The notes under the pieces are model-generated. The model worked only from the letters and a program-made list of their open reading frames with translations. It was not told the origin of the DNA and made no database searches. The translations under genes were made by a program, and so were the position numbers. A stretch of 15,910 nt of DNA from an uncultured Panacagrimonas sp. (lineage in GTDB: Bacteria; Pseudomonadota; Gammaproteobacteria; Nevskiales; Nevskiaceae), in contig CAMLNE010000051.1 in assembly GCA_946481265.1 (NCBI GenBank), positions 1-15,910 on the forward strand. Reading direction: 5' to 3'. Positions 6,206 to 15,333 of this stretch are shown here, one piece after another (positions within the stretch are counted from its first letter, which is position 1; each line of letters opens with the position of its first letter).

Positions 6206-8359
6206 ATGTATCAAGGCAAGTCACTGAAAGTGGTCGTTAATCACGAAGAACAGATTGCCGAGCTGATCTTCGACAGAGAAGGGGAGTCGATCAACAAGTT
6301 CGATGCCCGTACCGTTCAGGAACTGGGCGAGGCCGCCGCCGCGCTGGCCGCGGCCAAGGACCTCAAGGGTCTGATCGTATCCTCGGCCAAGGACGTGTTC
6401 ATCGTCGGTGCCGATATCACCGAGTTCGGCGCCATCTTCGACAAGCCCGAAGCCGAAATCGCCGACTGGGCCTGGGAGGCGAACAAGGCCTTCAACGCCA
6501 TCGAGGATCTGCCCTTCCCGAGCGTCACCGCGATCAACGGCGTGGCGCTGGGCGGTGGCTTCGAGATGTGCCTGTCGACCGACTTTCGCGTGATGTCGAC
6601 CACCGCCCAGGTCGGCTTTCCCGAGGTCAAGCTGGGCATCATCCCCGGCTTCGGCGGTACGGTCCGCTGCCCGCGCCTGATCGGCGCGGACAACGCGATC
6701 GAGTGGATCGCCCAGGGCAACCCGCAGAAGGCCGACGTCGCGCTGAAGCTGCACGCGGTCGACGCGGTGGTCGCCGCCGACAAGCTCAAGGCCGCGTCCC
6801 TCTCGCTTCTCAAGCAGGCCATCGCCGGCCAGCGCGACTGGAAGGCGCGACGCGCGCAGAAGACCGGCCCGCTCAAGCTCAACCCGATGGAAGCCTCGAT
6901 GGTGTTCGAGACGGCCAAGGGCTTCATCGCCGCGCAGGGCGGACGTCACTACCCGGCGCCGCTGGAGGCCGTGAAGGGAATCCAGAAGGCTGCCAGCAAG
7001 TCGCGTGACGAGGCGATCAGGATCGAGGGTCAGGGCTTCGCCAGGATGGCCAAGACCCCGCAGGCCGACGCCATGGTCACGCTCTTCCTCAACGACCAGA
7101 TCGTGAAGAAGAAGTCGAAGGGCTATGCGAAGGTCGGCAAGCCGATCAAGCAGGCTGCGGTGCTTGGTGCGGGCATCATGGGTGGCGGCATCGCCTACGT
7201 GAGCTCGGCCCGGGGCACGCCGATCATCATGAAGGACATCGCCGACAAGCAGCTCGAACTCGGCGTCAACGAGGCCAACAAGCTGCTGGCCAAGGAAGTC
7301 GAGCGCAAGAAGATGACCGCAGCCAAGGCCGGTCAGATTCTTGGCAACATCCGTCCCACCCTGAATTACGGCGATTTCGGCACGGTCGACGTCGTCGTCG
7401 AGGCGGTGGTCGAGAACCCGAAGATCAAGAAGGCGGTACTGGCCGAGGTCGAGGCCGCGGTGAAGCCCGGCACGATCATCGCCACCAACACGTCCTCGAT
7501 CTCGATCGAAGACCTGTCCGGCGCCGTGAAGAATCCCGAGAACTTCCTCGGCATGCACTTCTTCAACCCGGTCCACCGCATGCCGCTGGTCGAGGTCATT
7601 TACGGCCCCAAGACCAGCAAGGAAGCGATCGCCACGATCGCCACCTACGCCAGCACCATGGGCAAGACGCCCATCGTCGTGAAGAACTGTCCGGGCTTCC
7701 TGGTCAACCGCATCCTGTTCCCCTACTTCGCGGGCTGGGAGTTCGCGATCAACGATGGCGCCGACTTCGTGAAGGTCGACAAGGTCATGGAGGAGTTCGG
7801 CTGGCCGATGGGCCCGGCCTACCTCGAGGACGTGGTCGGCATCGATACCTCGCACCATGTTGGTGAAGTGCTCGCGGCTGGATATCCCGACCGCATGAGC
7901 CGCAGCAAGCGGACCATCATCGACGTGATGTACGAGGCCAAGCGCTTCGGCCAGAAGAACGGCATCGGCTTCTACAAGTACGAAACCGACCCGAAGGGCA
8001 AGCCCCGGAAGCTCATCGACCAGAGCACCTACGACCTGATCAAGCCGCTGCAGCCGAACGGCCAGGTCGACATGCCGGACCTCGAGATCATCGAACGCCT
8101 GATGATCCCGATGATCATCGAGACCGCGCGCTGCGTCGAAGACGGCATCGTCGGGTCGGCCGCCGAGGCCGACATGGGCCTGATCATGGGCATCGGCTTC
8201 CCGCCGTTCCGCGGCGGCGCGCTCAAGTACTGCGATCGCCTCGGCATGAAGGACGTCATCGAACGCGCCGCCCGCTACGTGCACCACGGCAAGCTCTACC
8301 ACCCGACCGAGCGGATGAAGGAAATGGCCGCGAAGGGCGAAACCTACTACCAGAAGTGA
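6206..8359 (+). CDS. fadB: Fatty acid oxidation complex alpha subunit FadB
   Basis: FadB carries enoyl-CoA hydratase, delta3-cis-delta2-trans-enoyl-CoA isomerase and L-3-hydroxyacyl-CoA dehydrogenase activities, and forms the alpha2beta2 beta-oxidation complex with FadA. The 717-residue product is close to E. coli FadB (729) and aligns along its whole length. The hydratase half has IVGADITEF (66-74) and both catalytic glutamates, E120 (ALGGGFE) and E140 (GFPEVKLGI), one off from E. coli E119 and E139. The dehydrogenase half has the NAD-binding loop VLGAGIMGGGIAY (319-331) and catalytic H451 in HFFNPVHRMP, with FGWPMGPAYLEDVVGID at 531-547. E. coli FadB has extra C-terminal residues that are missing here, where the protein ends ETYYQK. 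It is first in the fadB-fadA pair, as in E. coli. Regulation is probably through the palindrome in the upstream promoter. Confidence 0.97.
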   Translation: MYQGKSLKVVVNHEEQIAELIFDREGESINKFDARTVQELGEAAAALAAAKDLKGLIVSSAKDVFIVGADITEFGAIFDKPEAEIADWAWEANKAFNAIEDLPFPSVTAINGVALGGGFEMCLSTDFRVMSTTAQVGFPEVKLGIIPGFGGTVRCPRLIGADNAIEWIAQGNPQKADVALKLHAVDAVVAADKLKAASLSLLKQAIAGQRDWKARRAQKTGPLKLNPMEASMVFETAKGFIAAQGGRHYPAPLEAVKGIQKAASKSRDEAIRIEGQGFARMAKTPQADAMVTLFLNDQIVKKKSKGYAKVGKPIKQAAVLGAGIMGGGIAYVSSARGTPIIMKDIADKQLELGVNEANKLLAKEVERKKMTAAKAGQILGNIRPTLNYGDFGTVDVVVEAVVENPKIKKAVLAEVEAAVKPGTIIATNTSSISIEDLSGAVKNPENFLGMHFFNPVHRMPLVEVIYGPKTSKEAIATIATYASTMGKTPIVVKNCPGFLVNRILFPYFAGWEFAINDGADFVKVDKVMEEFGWPMGPAYLEDVVGIDTSHHVGEVLAAGYPDRMSRSKRTIIDVMYEAKRFGQKNGIGFYKYETDPKGKPRKLIDQSTYDLIKPLQPNGQVDMPDLEIIERLMIPMIIETARCVEDGIVGSAAEADMGLIMGIGFPPFRGGALKYCDRLGMKDVIERAARYVHHGKLYHPTERMKEMAAKGETYYQK

Positions 8360-8365
8360 TGAAGA

Positions 8366-9617
<1,252 letters not shown>

Positions 9618-9644
9618 GCCGGCGCCGGAATCGTCCGACTGTGG

Positions 9645-9680
9645 AAAAAGCGGGCGACGGCGACGTCGCCCGCTTTTTTT
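9645..9680 (+). terminator. Strong intrinsic terminator of fadBA
   Basis: A perfect 15-bp stem (9645-9659 with 9664-9678; core GCGGGCGACG) with a GCGA tetraloop (9660-9663), followed by a run of seven T at 9674-9680. The five A at the left base also give a T-run on the opposite strand, so it could work both ways, but no minus-strand gene ends here. Confidence 0.92.
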
Positions 9681-10029
9681 GTCCTCCGAGCGAGCGGATG
9701 GACGTGGGAAGGAGGCCAGGGCAGGGAAAGGCGCCGTGGACGAAGGGCAGGCAAGGAGCCTGAAGGAAAGCCGCACGAGAAGGCCCGGGTCCGGAACGGG
9801 CGAAGCGGTCCCACGCGTCCGCTCCTGGACCGCTTCCTTCCTTGGCGCCTCCGTGTGGTGCCTTTCTTCGCGATCTTCAACTGCGAGGTCCCGAGCACGT
9901 CTTCGTCGTGCAGATCCCATCGCAGGATTTCCTTCCGTTAACATCGGCGGCCTGGAAAAGGAAGGCCCATGCCGGGTCTTCGCACATTCCGGATCCACCC
10001 CGCTCCTCCCCGCATCATCCAGTGAAGCC
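9681..10029 (+). other. 349-bp gene-free region upstream of argD with hairpins
   Basis: No convincing gene. The argD frame stays open through it, but the translation is low-complexity Arg/Ser/Gly without homology. The left part (about 9705-9800) is purine-rich and 9830-9880 is pyrimidine-rich. Hairpins: GCCCG 9783-9787 with 9797-9801; a perfect 10-bp stem GAAGCGGTCC 9802-9811 with 9827-9836 (15-nt loop); and GCACG 9895-9899 with 9907-9911. TAACAT at 9939-9944 is a weak -10 candidate. It could be a leader RNA of argD or a small RNA; this is inference only. Confidence 0.4.
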
Positions 10030-11268
10030 ATGAACAGCCCGGCCGCTCCCGTATCCCGCAAGACCTTCGACGAGGTCATGGTCCCCAATTACGCGCCCAG
10101 CGAGATCGTGCCGGTGCGCGGCGAGGGCTCGCGGCTGTGGGATCAGCAGGGTCGCGAATACCTGGATCTTGCCTGCGGCATCGCGGTGACCGGATTGGGA
10201 CACTGCCATCCGCGGTTGGTGGCCGCCCTGACCGAGCAGGCCGGCAAGCTCTGGCACGTGTCGAACGTGATGACCAACGAGCCGGCGTTGCGCCTGGCCA
10301 GGCGCCTTACCGAGCTGAGCTTTGCGGACAAGGTGTTCTTCGCCAACAGCGGCTCGGAGGCCAACGAGGCAGCCTTCAAGCTGGCCCGCAAGCACGCCTC
10401 GCTCAAGCACGGCGCAGGCAAGCACGAGATCATTTCGTTCTTCAACGCGATCCATGGCCGGACCCTGTTTGCGGTCAGCGTGGGCGGGCAGGCGAAGTAC
10501 ACGCAGGGCTTCGAGCCGCTGCCGGGCGGCATCACGCACCTGCCGTTCAACGACGTCGAGGCGCTGCACAAGGCCGTTTCCTCGCGAACCTGCGCGGTGG
10601 TGATCGAGCCGGTGCAGGGCGAGGGCGGCGTGCTGCCGGCCACTCCCGAATTCCTGCGCGCCGCCCGCGAGCTGTGCACACGGCACAAGGCGCTGCTGGT
10701 CTTCGACGAAGTGCAGACCGGCAATGGGCGCAGCGGCAGCTTCTTCGCCTACGAGCAGTACGGCGTGACGCCCGACATCCTGACCACGGCCAAGGGCCTG
10801 GGCGGCGGCTTTCCGGTGGCCGCGATGCTCACCACCGACGAGATCGCCGGGAGCCTGGGCTTCGGTACGCATGGCTCGACCTACGGCGGCAACCCGCTGG
10901 CCACCTCGGTGGCGCTGGCCGCGGTCAACGAGATCGCGCGACCCGAGACGCTGGCCAACGTGAAGGCACGCGGCGAACAGCTGCGCGAGGGCATCCACGC
11001 CATTGCACGCCGTCACGGCGTGTTCGACGGCGTGCGCGGCATGGGACTGCTGCTCGGTGCGCCGATGAGCGCCGCCTGGATGGGGCGGGCCAAGGACGTG
11101 GTCAACGCCGGCATGCGCCGGGGCGTCTGGTGCCTGGTGGCGGGGCCGGACGTGCTGCGCCTGGCGCCCTCGCTGGTCATCGGCGAGGCCGAGGCCGCCG
11201 AGGGCCTGAGCCGGCTGGAGGCCGCCTGTGCCGACCTCGTCGCCCTTCCGCGCGCCGCGAACGCCTGA
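10030..11268 (+). CDS. argD: Acetylornithine aminotransferase family (ArgD/AstC type)
   Basis: A class III PLP aminotransferase that most likely converts N-acetylglutamate semialdehyde to N-acetylornithine in cytosolic arginine synthesis; relatives also serve succinyl-diaminopimelate or arginine catabolism (AstC), which sequence alone does not separate. The product is 412 residues (E. coli ArgD 406). Motifs: [14 protein letters not shown] (48-61), [10 protein letters not shown] (106-115, phosphate binding), HGRTL (142-146), D226 in VFDEVQTG (pyridine nitrogen), K255 in TTAKGLGGG (Schiff base), [13 protein letters not shown] (279-291) and LRLAPSLV with R377. ATG 10030 precedes the usual N-terminus; upstream AGTGAA is only a weak ribosome binding site. 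Xanthomonads carbamoylate N-acetylornithine directly, so the same step would feed that variant pathway if the host is one. A SPOR-domain gene begins 2 nt after the stop. Confidence 0.9.
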   Translation: MNSPAAPVSRKTFDEVMVPNYAPSEIVPVRGEGSRLWDQQGREYLDLACGIAVTGLGHCHPRLVAALTEQAGKLWHVSNVMTNEPALRLARRLTELSFADKVFFANSGSEANEAAFKLARKHASLKHGAGKHEIISFFNAIHGRTLFAVSVGGQAKYTQGFEPLPGGITHLPFNDVEALHKAVSSRTCAVVIEPVQGEGGVLPATPEFLRAARELCTRHKALLVFDEVQTGNGRSGSFFAYEQYGVTPDILTTAKGLGGGFPVAAMLTTDEIAGSLGFGTHGSTYGGNPLATSVALAAVNEIARPETLANVKARGEQLREGIHAIARRHGVFDGVRGMGLLLGAPMSAAWMGRAKDVVNAGMRRGVWCLVAGPDVLRLAPSLVIGEAEAAEGLSRLEAACADLVALPRAANA

Positions 11269-11270
11269 GC

Positions 11271-12671
11271 ATGCGGACCATCGTGGAGTCCCTTGCGCGC
11301 CTGGTCCGGAGTGCCGGCTTCGCCACCCTGGTGGCGTGGCCGCTGTCGGCCGCCGGGCAGGTCCCCTGGTCATCCGGTGTCGACCAGAGCCCGACACGGG
11401 TGCTGCAGGTCGAACAGACCATGGGTCCGGTCCACCTGGAACGCCACGGGCGCGCGACCGACCTGAAGCCTGGTTTCCTGGTGCTCAGTGACGACCGCGT
11501 GACGCTCCCGCCGCGATCCAGGGTGGATCTGCAACTCTCGCGTTATGGCGAGATCGACCTGGTGGGCACGGAGGTATCGCCGGCGGCGATGAGCTTCGAG
11601 CGGTTGCCGTTCTCGACATGGGCGGTGGACCTGGAGACGCGCATGCGGCTGGAAAGCGGCGTGATGCGCCTGCACTGGCGGCGCGCCGCCGATGCCGCCG
11701 ACTGGCCGTTCGGCGTCCTGCTGGGTCCGTGGTCGCTGAGCCTTGGGAACGGTGAGTTCCTGTTCCGTCGCGACGAGCGCGGCGCCCTGGCCTGCAACGT
11801 GTCGGGCAGCATCGAGCTGTCCGACGAGGCGAGCGAGGAGCCCAAGGCCATTGCGCCCGGACACTGCCAATCCCTGAGCCCGGACGGCGCACAGGAGGCG
11901 CACGCGCTGCGCGCCGGTGACTGGAGCGAGCTGCAGGTTGCTTTCCTGCCGATGGAACTCGACGAGCATAAGGCGAGCATCCCTTCGCAGCCGCAGCCGC
12001 CAGCGCCACCGGCGCCGGAGTCGGCGGCAGCACCGGAATTGGCACCGCAGGGTGCGGGCCCGGACGACCTCGCCACCACGTCCGAGCCGTCGCCTGCCAT
12101 GCCGCAAGCCCCTGCATCGGCCAGCGCAGCCGGCATCGTGCCGCCGGTGGCCCTCGAGGCATCGCCGGAGCTGGCCGCGTCGATTCCGGCCGCGCCTTCG
12201 ATCCCGACACCCCCGGCCACCGAACCGGCACCCGCGGCTACTCCGGCGCCCGAACCCACGCCTCCGCCCGTGGCGGCGGCAGCGCCGCCCGTTTCCCAGC
12301 GTCCGCTGGCCGATTCCGTTCTGCCGGCGCCGCCGCCGGGGACGCCGCCGGGGACGCCGCCGGGAACATCGGTCGGAGGCATACCGCCGCCGGCGAACCT
12401 GCCCATGGATGCGGCGCCGGCGTCGCTCACCGGGCCCGAGTGGATCGTCAACGTGACGAGCGTGACCGACCCGGCCGCCGCCCGGCGGCACCTCGAGGCG
12501 CTCAACGAGGCGGGCTATCCGGCGACGATGCGCACCGAGATGGTCCGCGGCCGCGCCTCGTACCGCGTGATCATCGGCGGCATCAGCAATGAGCAGGGCG
12601 CGCGCCGCACCGCCCAGCTCCTGTCGAGCAAGATGGGCTACACGACCGCCTGGCCGCTGCAGAAGCGCTGA
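11271..12671 (+). CDS. Exported FecR-like and SPOR domain protein
   Basis: A 466-residue envelope protein. Residues 1-30 form a signal peptide (basic start, hydrophobic GFATLVAWPLSAAG). Residues about 44-200 are beta-rich (VLQVEQTMGPVHLERHG, then LKPGFLVLSDDRVTLPP and SRVDLQLSRYGEIDL), resembling FecR-type domains with their threshold-like beta repeats; this part has two cysteines, C175 and C199, possibly a disulfide. Residues about 235-385 are a Pro/Ala-rich flexible linker. Residues 389-466 are a SPOR domain (EWIVNVTSVTDPAAARRHLE, then YRVIIGGISNEQGARRTAQLL), which in known cases binds denuded peptidoglycan at the division site. The start is 2 nt after the argD stop, so translation is probably coupled; no ribosome binding site of its own is visible. 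There is no transmembrane segment apart from the signal peptide. The exact function is unknown. Confidence 0.8.
   Translation: MRTIVESLARLVRSAGFATLVAWPLSAAGQVPWSSGVDQSPTRVLQVEQTMGPVHLERHGRATDLKPGFLVLSDDRVTLPPRSRVDLQLSRYGEIDLVGTEVSPAAMSFERLPFSTWAVDLETRMRLESGVMRLHWRRAADAADWPFGVLLGPWSLSLGNGEFLFRRDERGALACNVSGSIELSDEASEEPKAIAPGHCQSLSPDGAQEAHALRAGDWSELQVAFLPMELDEHKASIPSQPQPPAPPAPESAAAPELAPQGAGPDDLATTSEPSPAMPQAPASASAAGIVPPVALEASPELAASIPAAPSIPTPPATEPAPAATPAPEPTPPPVAAAAPPVSQRPLADSVLPAPPPGTPPGTPPGTSVGGIPPPANLPMDAAPASLTGPEWIVNVTSVTDPAAARRHLEALNEAGYPATMRTEMVRGRASYRVIIGGISNEQGARRTAQLLSSKMGYTTAWPLQKR
12333..12368 (+). repeat. 12-bp tandem repeat in SPOR protein linker
   Basis: The unit CCGCCGGGGACG occurs at 12333-12344 and 12345-12356, with a third copy altered at two positions at 12357-12368. 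It encodes PPGTPPGTPPGT in the proline-rich linker. Being in frame, copy-number change would alter linker length without a frameshift. Confidence 0.85.
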
Positions 12672-12704
12672 ACGGCGGCCCGCGCCCGCCGCGCCAAAGC
12701 TCGT

Positions 12705-14423
12705 TCAATGCGGCAGGCGCAAGCCGATCTCGGCGATGCGCTGCTTGTCCATGCGCTTGATGACGAGTTCGATCTCGCCGAGCCGCAGACGGTCGCCAAC
12801 CACCGGCCGCGGTACCACCGAGGTGAAGAACGCGGCCACGGTCTTTTCCTGGTTGCCGTCCGGGAGCGTCATGCCGTAGGCCTCGGCCAGCGCGGTGGCC
12901 GACACCTGCGGATCGATGCGGAACTCTCCATAGAAGCGCTGCTCGGCCGCCACGGCCCGGGGCGCGGCGTGATTCTGGAATATGGCGTCGAGACCCGGTA
13001 GCTCGTCCTGCGCGGCGAGCAGCGAGATGTAGTCGGCCGCGCGCAGCGCTCCCCATTCGCGATAGCTGATGATCCTGCCGCGCCGCGCGATGCAGACGAT
13101 GCGCGAGATGTCGTGCAACGGCAGCTCGCGTGACTTCAGGCCGATCAGGGACGAGGACTCACCGATGCGATAGCTCACGATCTCGTAGCCGCGCGTGCCG
13201 GGCAGATCGAAATCCAGTCGATTGACCAGGGTGCCCGGTGAGGGCATCTGCAGGCCAAGCAGGCGTGCCGCCGGGGCCAGGGTCCAACCCTGGACCACCA
13301 GCGACACCAGCACGATGAAGAACGCCACGTTGAAATACAGCTCGGCGTTGGGCACGCCGGCCATCCAGGGAAAGGTCGCCAGCACGATCGGCACCGAACC
13401 GCGCAGTCCGACCCACGAGATGTAGGCCACTTCGCGCAGCGGCATCCGGAAGGGCGCCAGTGACACTGCCACCGCCACCGGCCTCGCAATCACGATCAGG
13501 GCGCCGGCGATCAGCAGGCTTGGGATCGCGATCGGCACCAGTTCGGTCGGCGTCACCAGCAGGCCCAGGCCCACGAACATGCCGATCTGCGCCATCCAGG
13601 CCACGCCGTCATGAAAGCGGCGAATGCCGGCGTAGGCACGCGTGCGCCGGTTGCCTACCACCAGTCCGGCCAGGTAGGCAGCCAGGAAGCCACTGCCGTC
13701 GAGCAGCGCCGTGATGCCGAAGATCAGCAGGCCGCCGAAGAAGGCGAGCAGCGGATAGAGCGAGTCGCTCAGCTCCAGTCGGTTGAGCGCCCACACGAGC
13801 ATGCGGCCGCCGGCGATGCCGAACAGGGCGCCCACGCCCATCTGCTGGATGAAGAACAGGATCGACTGGAAGGCGTCATACCCTTCCGGATTCTGGATGT
13901 AATGCAGCAGCGACAGGGTCAGGAACACCGCCATCGGATCATTGGCGCCCGACTCGATTTCCAGCACCGAGGTGACGCGCTCGTTGAGGCGCACCGCGCT
14001 GGTGTGCAACAGCGAGAACACCGCGGCCGCGTCGGTGGAGCCGACGATGGCGCCGATCAGCAGGCCTTCGGCCAGCGACAAGTCCAGCAGATGGGCGGCC
14101 ACGGCGCCGGTGATCCCGGCGGTGATCACCACGGTGACGGTGGACAGCGCGATCGCCGGCGTCAGGCCGACGCGGAACGTCGCCATCTTGGTGCGCATGC
14201 CGCCATCGAACAGCACGACCGCCAGCGCCGCGGTGCCGGCCAGGTTGGCGAGCCCGAAGTCGCGGAACTCCACCCCGCCCGGGCCGTTCACACCAGCGAG
14301 CATGCCGACGAGCAGGAAGACCAGCAGCAGCGGCACGCCCAGGCGGGGCGTGATCACCGTCGCCAGGATGCTCGTTAGAAAGAGCACACCGGCCAGGAAA
14401 ATGAGCTGGTTGGTGAACTCCAA
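12705..14423 (-). CDS. nhaP2: Potassium/proton antiporter, CvrA/NhaP2 type (TTG start)
   Basis: An inner-membrane CPA1 cation/proton antiporter of 572 residues, colinear with E. coli CvrA/NhaP2 (578). About 12 hydrophobic segments fill residues 1-390, with family blocks VGMLAGVNGPGG (39-50), VVLFDGGMRT (69-78), GAIVGSTDAAAVFSLL (124-139, D131) and LEIESGANDPMAVFLT (154-169, N161-D162, ion/proton site), then ISWVGLRGSVPIVLA. Beyond about 395 is a cytosolic RCK/TrkA-C-like region and a transporter-associated domain, which in this family set the activity range. No ATG fits: the frame reads open through suhB. TTG at 14423 is chosen since it has GGAG 5 nt upstream and aligns with the family N-terminus. 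It follows suhB by 17 nt, so one operon is likely, and is convergent with the SPOR gene (33-bp gap, weak 6-bp hairpin at 12673-12691). Confidence 0.92.
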   Translation of the reverse strand: MEFTNQLIFLAGVLFLTSILATVITPRLGVPLLLVFLLVGMLAGVNGPGGVEFRDFGLANLAGTAALAVVLFDGGMRTKMATFRVGLTPAIALSTVTVVITAGITGAVAAHLLDLSLAEGLLIGAIVGSTDAAAVFSLLHTSAVRLNERVTSVLEIESGANDPMAVFLTLSLLHYIQNPEGYDAFQSILFFIQQMGVGALFGIAGGRMLVWALNRLELSDSLYPLLAFFGGLLIFGITALLDGSGFLAAYLAGLVVGNRRTRAYAGIRRFHDGVAWMAQIGMFVGLGLLVTPTELVPIAIPSLLIAGALIVIARPVAVAVSLAPFRMPLREVAYISWVGLRGSVPIVLATFPWMAGVPNAELYFNVAFFIVLVSLVVQGWTLAPAARLLGLQMPSPGTLVNRLDFDLPGTRGYEIVSYRIGESSSLIGLKSRELPLHDISRIVCIARRGRIISYREWGALRAADYISLLAAQDELPGLDAIFQNHAAPRAVAAEQRFYGEFRIDPQVSATALAEAYGMTLPDGNQEKTVAAFFTSVVPRPVVGDRLRLGEIELVIKRMDKQRIAEIGLRLPH

Positions 14424-14428
14424 GCCGT

Positions 14429-14432
14429 CTCC
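14429..14432 (-). promoter_or_regulatory. Ribosome binding site deciding the antiporter TTG start
   Basis: On the minus strand GGAG is followed by 5 nt and TTG (14423-14421), then GAG TTC ACC, which begins the conserved N-terminus of the antiporter. It lies in the 17-nt gap after the suhB stop codon (TAG, complement of 14443-14441). Confidence 0.7.
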
Positions 14433-14440
14433 GCTGGGCG

Positions 14441-15247
14441 CTACTCTGCGGGCGGGCTGGCGGTATAGCCGCCGGTCGCGGAACTCAGCAGGCCGGCGAA
14501 TATCGGGTGGAGCTTGGGCGTCGACGCCAGGATGTTGCCGGTGGTCAGCGGATCGGGCTGGCCGTAGATTTCGCTGACCATGCCGCCCGCCTCGTGGACC
14601 AGCACGATGCCGGCCGCCACGTCCCAGGGCTTCAGGTTGAGTTCCCAGAACGCGTCGAGCCGTCCCGCCGCCACGTACGCAAGGTCGAGTGCAGCCGAGC
14701 CCGCCCGCCGCACGCCAGCGGTGTTCGCCACCACGTTGCGCAGCATCGGGAGGTAGGCGTCGAGGTTGGCCGCACGGATCGGCACACCGGTGCCGATCAG
14801 CGCCTGGTCCATGTCCTTGCCGCCGCTGACACGAATCTTGCGATTGTTCAGGGTGGCGCCCGCGCCGCGGCTGGCCACGTACAGGTCCTGGGTGCAGGGC
14901 GCGTAGATCACGCCGTGTTCCAGCCGTCCCTTGACCGAGATGCCGATGGAGACCGCGAAGTGGGGCAGTCCGTGCAGGAAATTGGTGGTGCCGTCGAGCG
15001 GGTCGACGATCCACAGGACCTCGTTGTCGCCGATCTGCCCGCCTTCCTCTCCGAGGATCGCGTGCTGCGGGTAGGCCTTGTGGATGGTGCGGATGATCTC
15101 GGCCTCCGCGTTGCGGTCGACCTGGGTGACGAAGTCATTGCGGCCCTTGCGCTCGATCTGCAGCTGCGACGCGCGATCGAGGTTGCGCATGATGTAATTG
15201 CCCGCGCTGCGCGCGGCCGAGACGGCGATGTTGATCAGAGGATGCAT
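14441..15247 (-). CDS. suhB: Inositol-1-monophosphatase family protein SuhB
   Basis: SuhB dephosphorylates inositol monophosphate in vitro; in E. coli it also joins the Nus-factor complex that protects rRNA transcription and folding. The 268-residue protein is one residue longer than E. coli SuhB (267) and starts MHPLINIAVSAARSAGNYIM, as the family does. The metal and phosphate motifs are intact: E67 in LGEEGG (66-70), D82 and D85 in VDPLDGTTNF (81-90), and D209 in PWDVAAG (207-213). The divergent arrangement with trmJ is the same as in E. coli. No Shine-Dalgarno is seen before ATG 15247, but a TAAACT hexamer ends 6 nt upstream, which raises the possibility of a leaderless message. The antiporter gene follows at 17 nt. 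Confidence 0.95.
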   Translation of the reverse strand: MHPLINIAVSAARSAGNYIMRNLDRASQLQIERKGRNDFVTQVDRNAEAEIIRTIHKAYPQHAILGEEGGQIGDNEVLWIVDPLDGTTNFLHGLPHFAVSIGISVKGRLEHGVIYAPCTQDLYVASRGAGATLNNRKIRVSGGKDMDQALIGTGVPIRAANLDAYLPMLRNVVANTAGVRRAGSAALDLAYVAAGRLDAFWELNLKPWDVAAGIVLVHEAGGMVSEIYGQPDPLTTGNILASTPKLHPIFAGLLSSATGGYTASPPAE

Positions 15248-15253
15248 GTCGGC

Positions 15254-15259
15254 AGTTTA
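15254..15259 (-). promoter_or_regulatory. Possible -10 of suhB, leaderless spacing
   Basis: On the minus strand TAAACT (complement of 15259-15254, 4 of 6 to TATAAT) is followed by only 6 nt before the A of the suhB ATG, so transcription would begin at or next to the start codon. No good -35 is visible. The rest of the 86-bp suhB-trmJ gap holds GC-rich sequence and an isolated TTGACC at 15309-15314 without a usable -10. Confidence 0.3.
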
Positions 15260-15333
15260 AGGCAGCGACCGTGCACCCATCCGCCGGCCGGTTCCCGCCC
15301 GGCGTCCCTTGACCCGGTTTTCAGCTGCCCGAG

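Noticed and set aside
6221..8302. Long open frame (693 codons) antisense to fadB
   Set aside because: It mirrors fadB codon usage in high-GC DNA; the translation is Asp/Val/Leu/Gly/Arg-rich with no domain, and fadB is certain on the other strand.
9679..10029. In-frame N-terminal extension of the aminotransferase
   Set aside because: The extension is low-complexity, starts at a TTG inside the terminator T-run, and ArgD proteins begin near [16 protein letters not shown].
10137..11270. Upstream extension of the SPOR protein frame through argD
   Set aside because: Arg/Gly-rich shadow of argD in another frame; the real start at 11271 gives a signal peptide.
12673..12691. 6-bp GC hairpin between the SPOR gene and the antiporter gene
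   Set aside because: No T-run on either strand and a short stem; chance in GC-rich DNA is likely.
14424..15014. Extension of the antiporter frame upstream through suhB
   Set aside because: Shadow of suhB; homology to the CvrA/NhaP2 family begins at the TTG at 14423.
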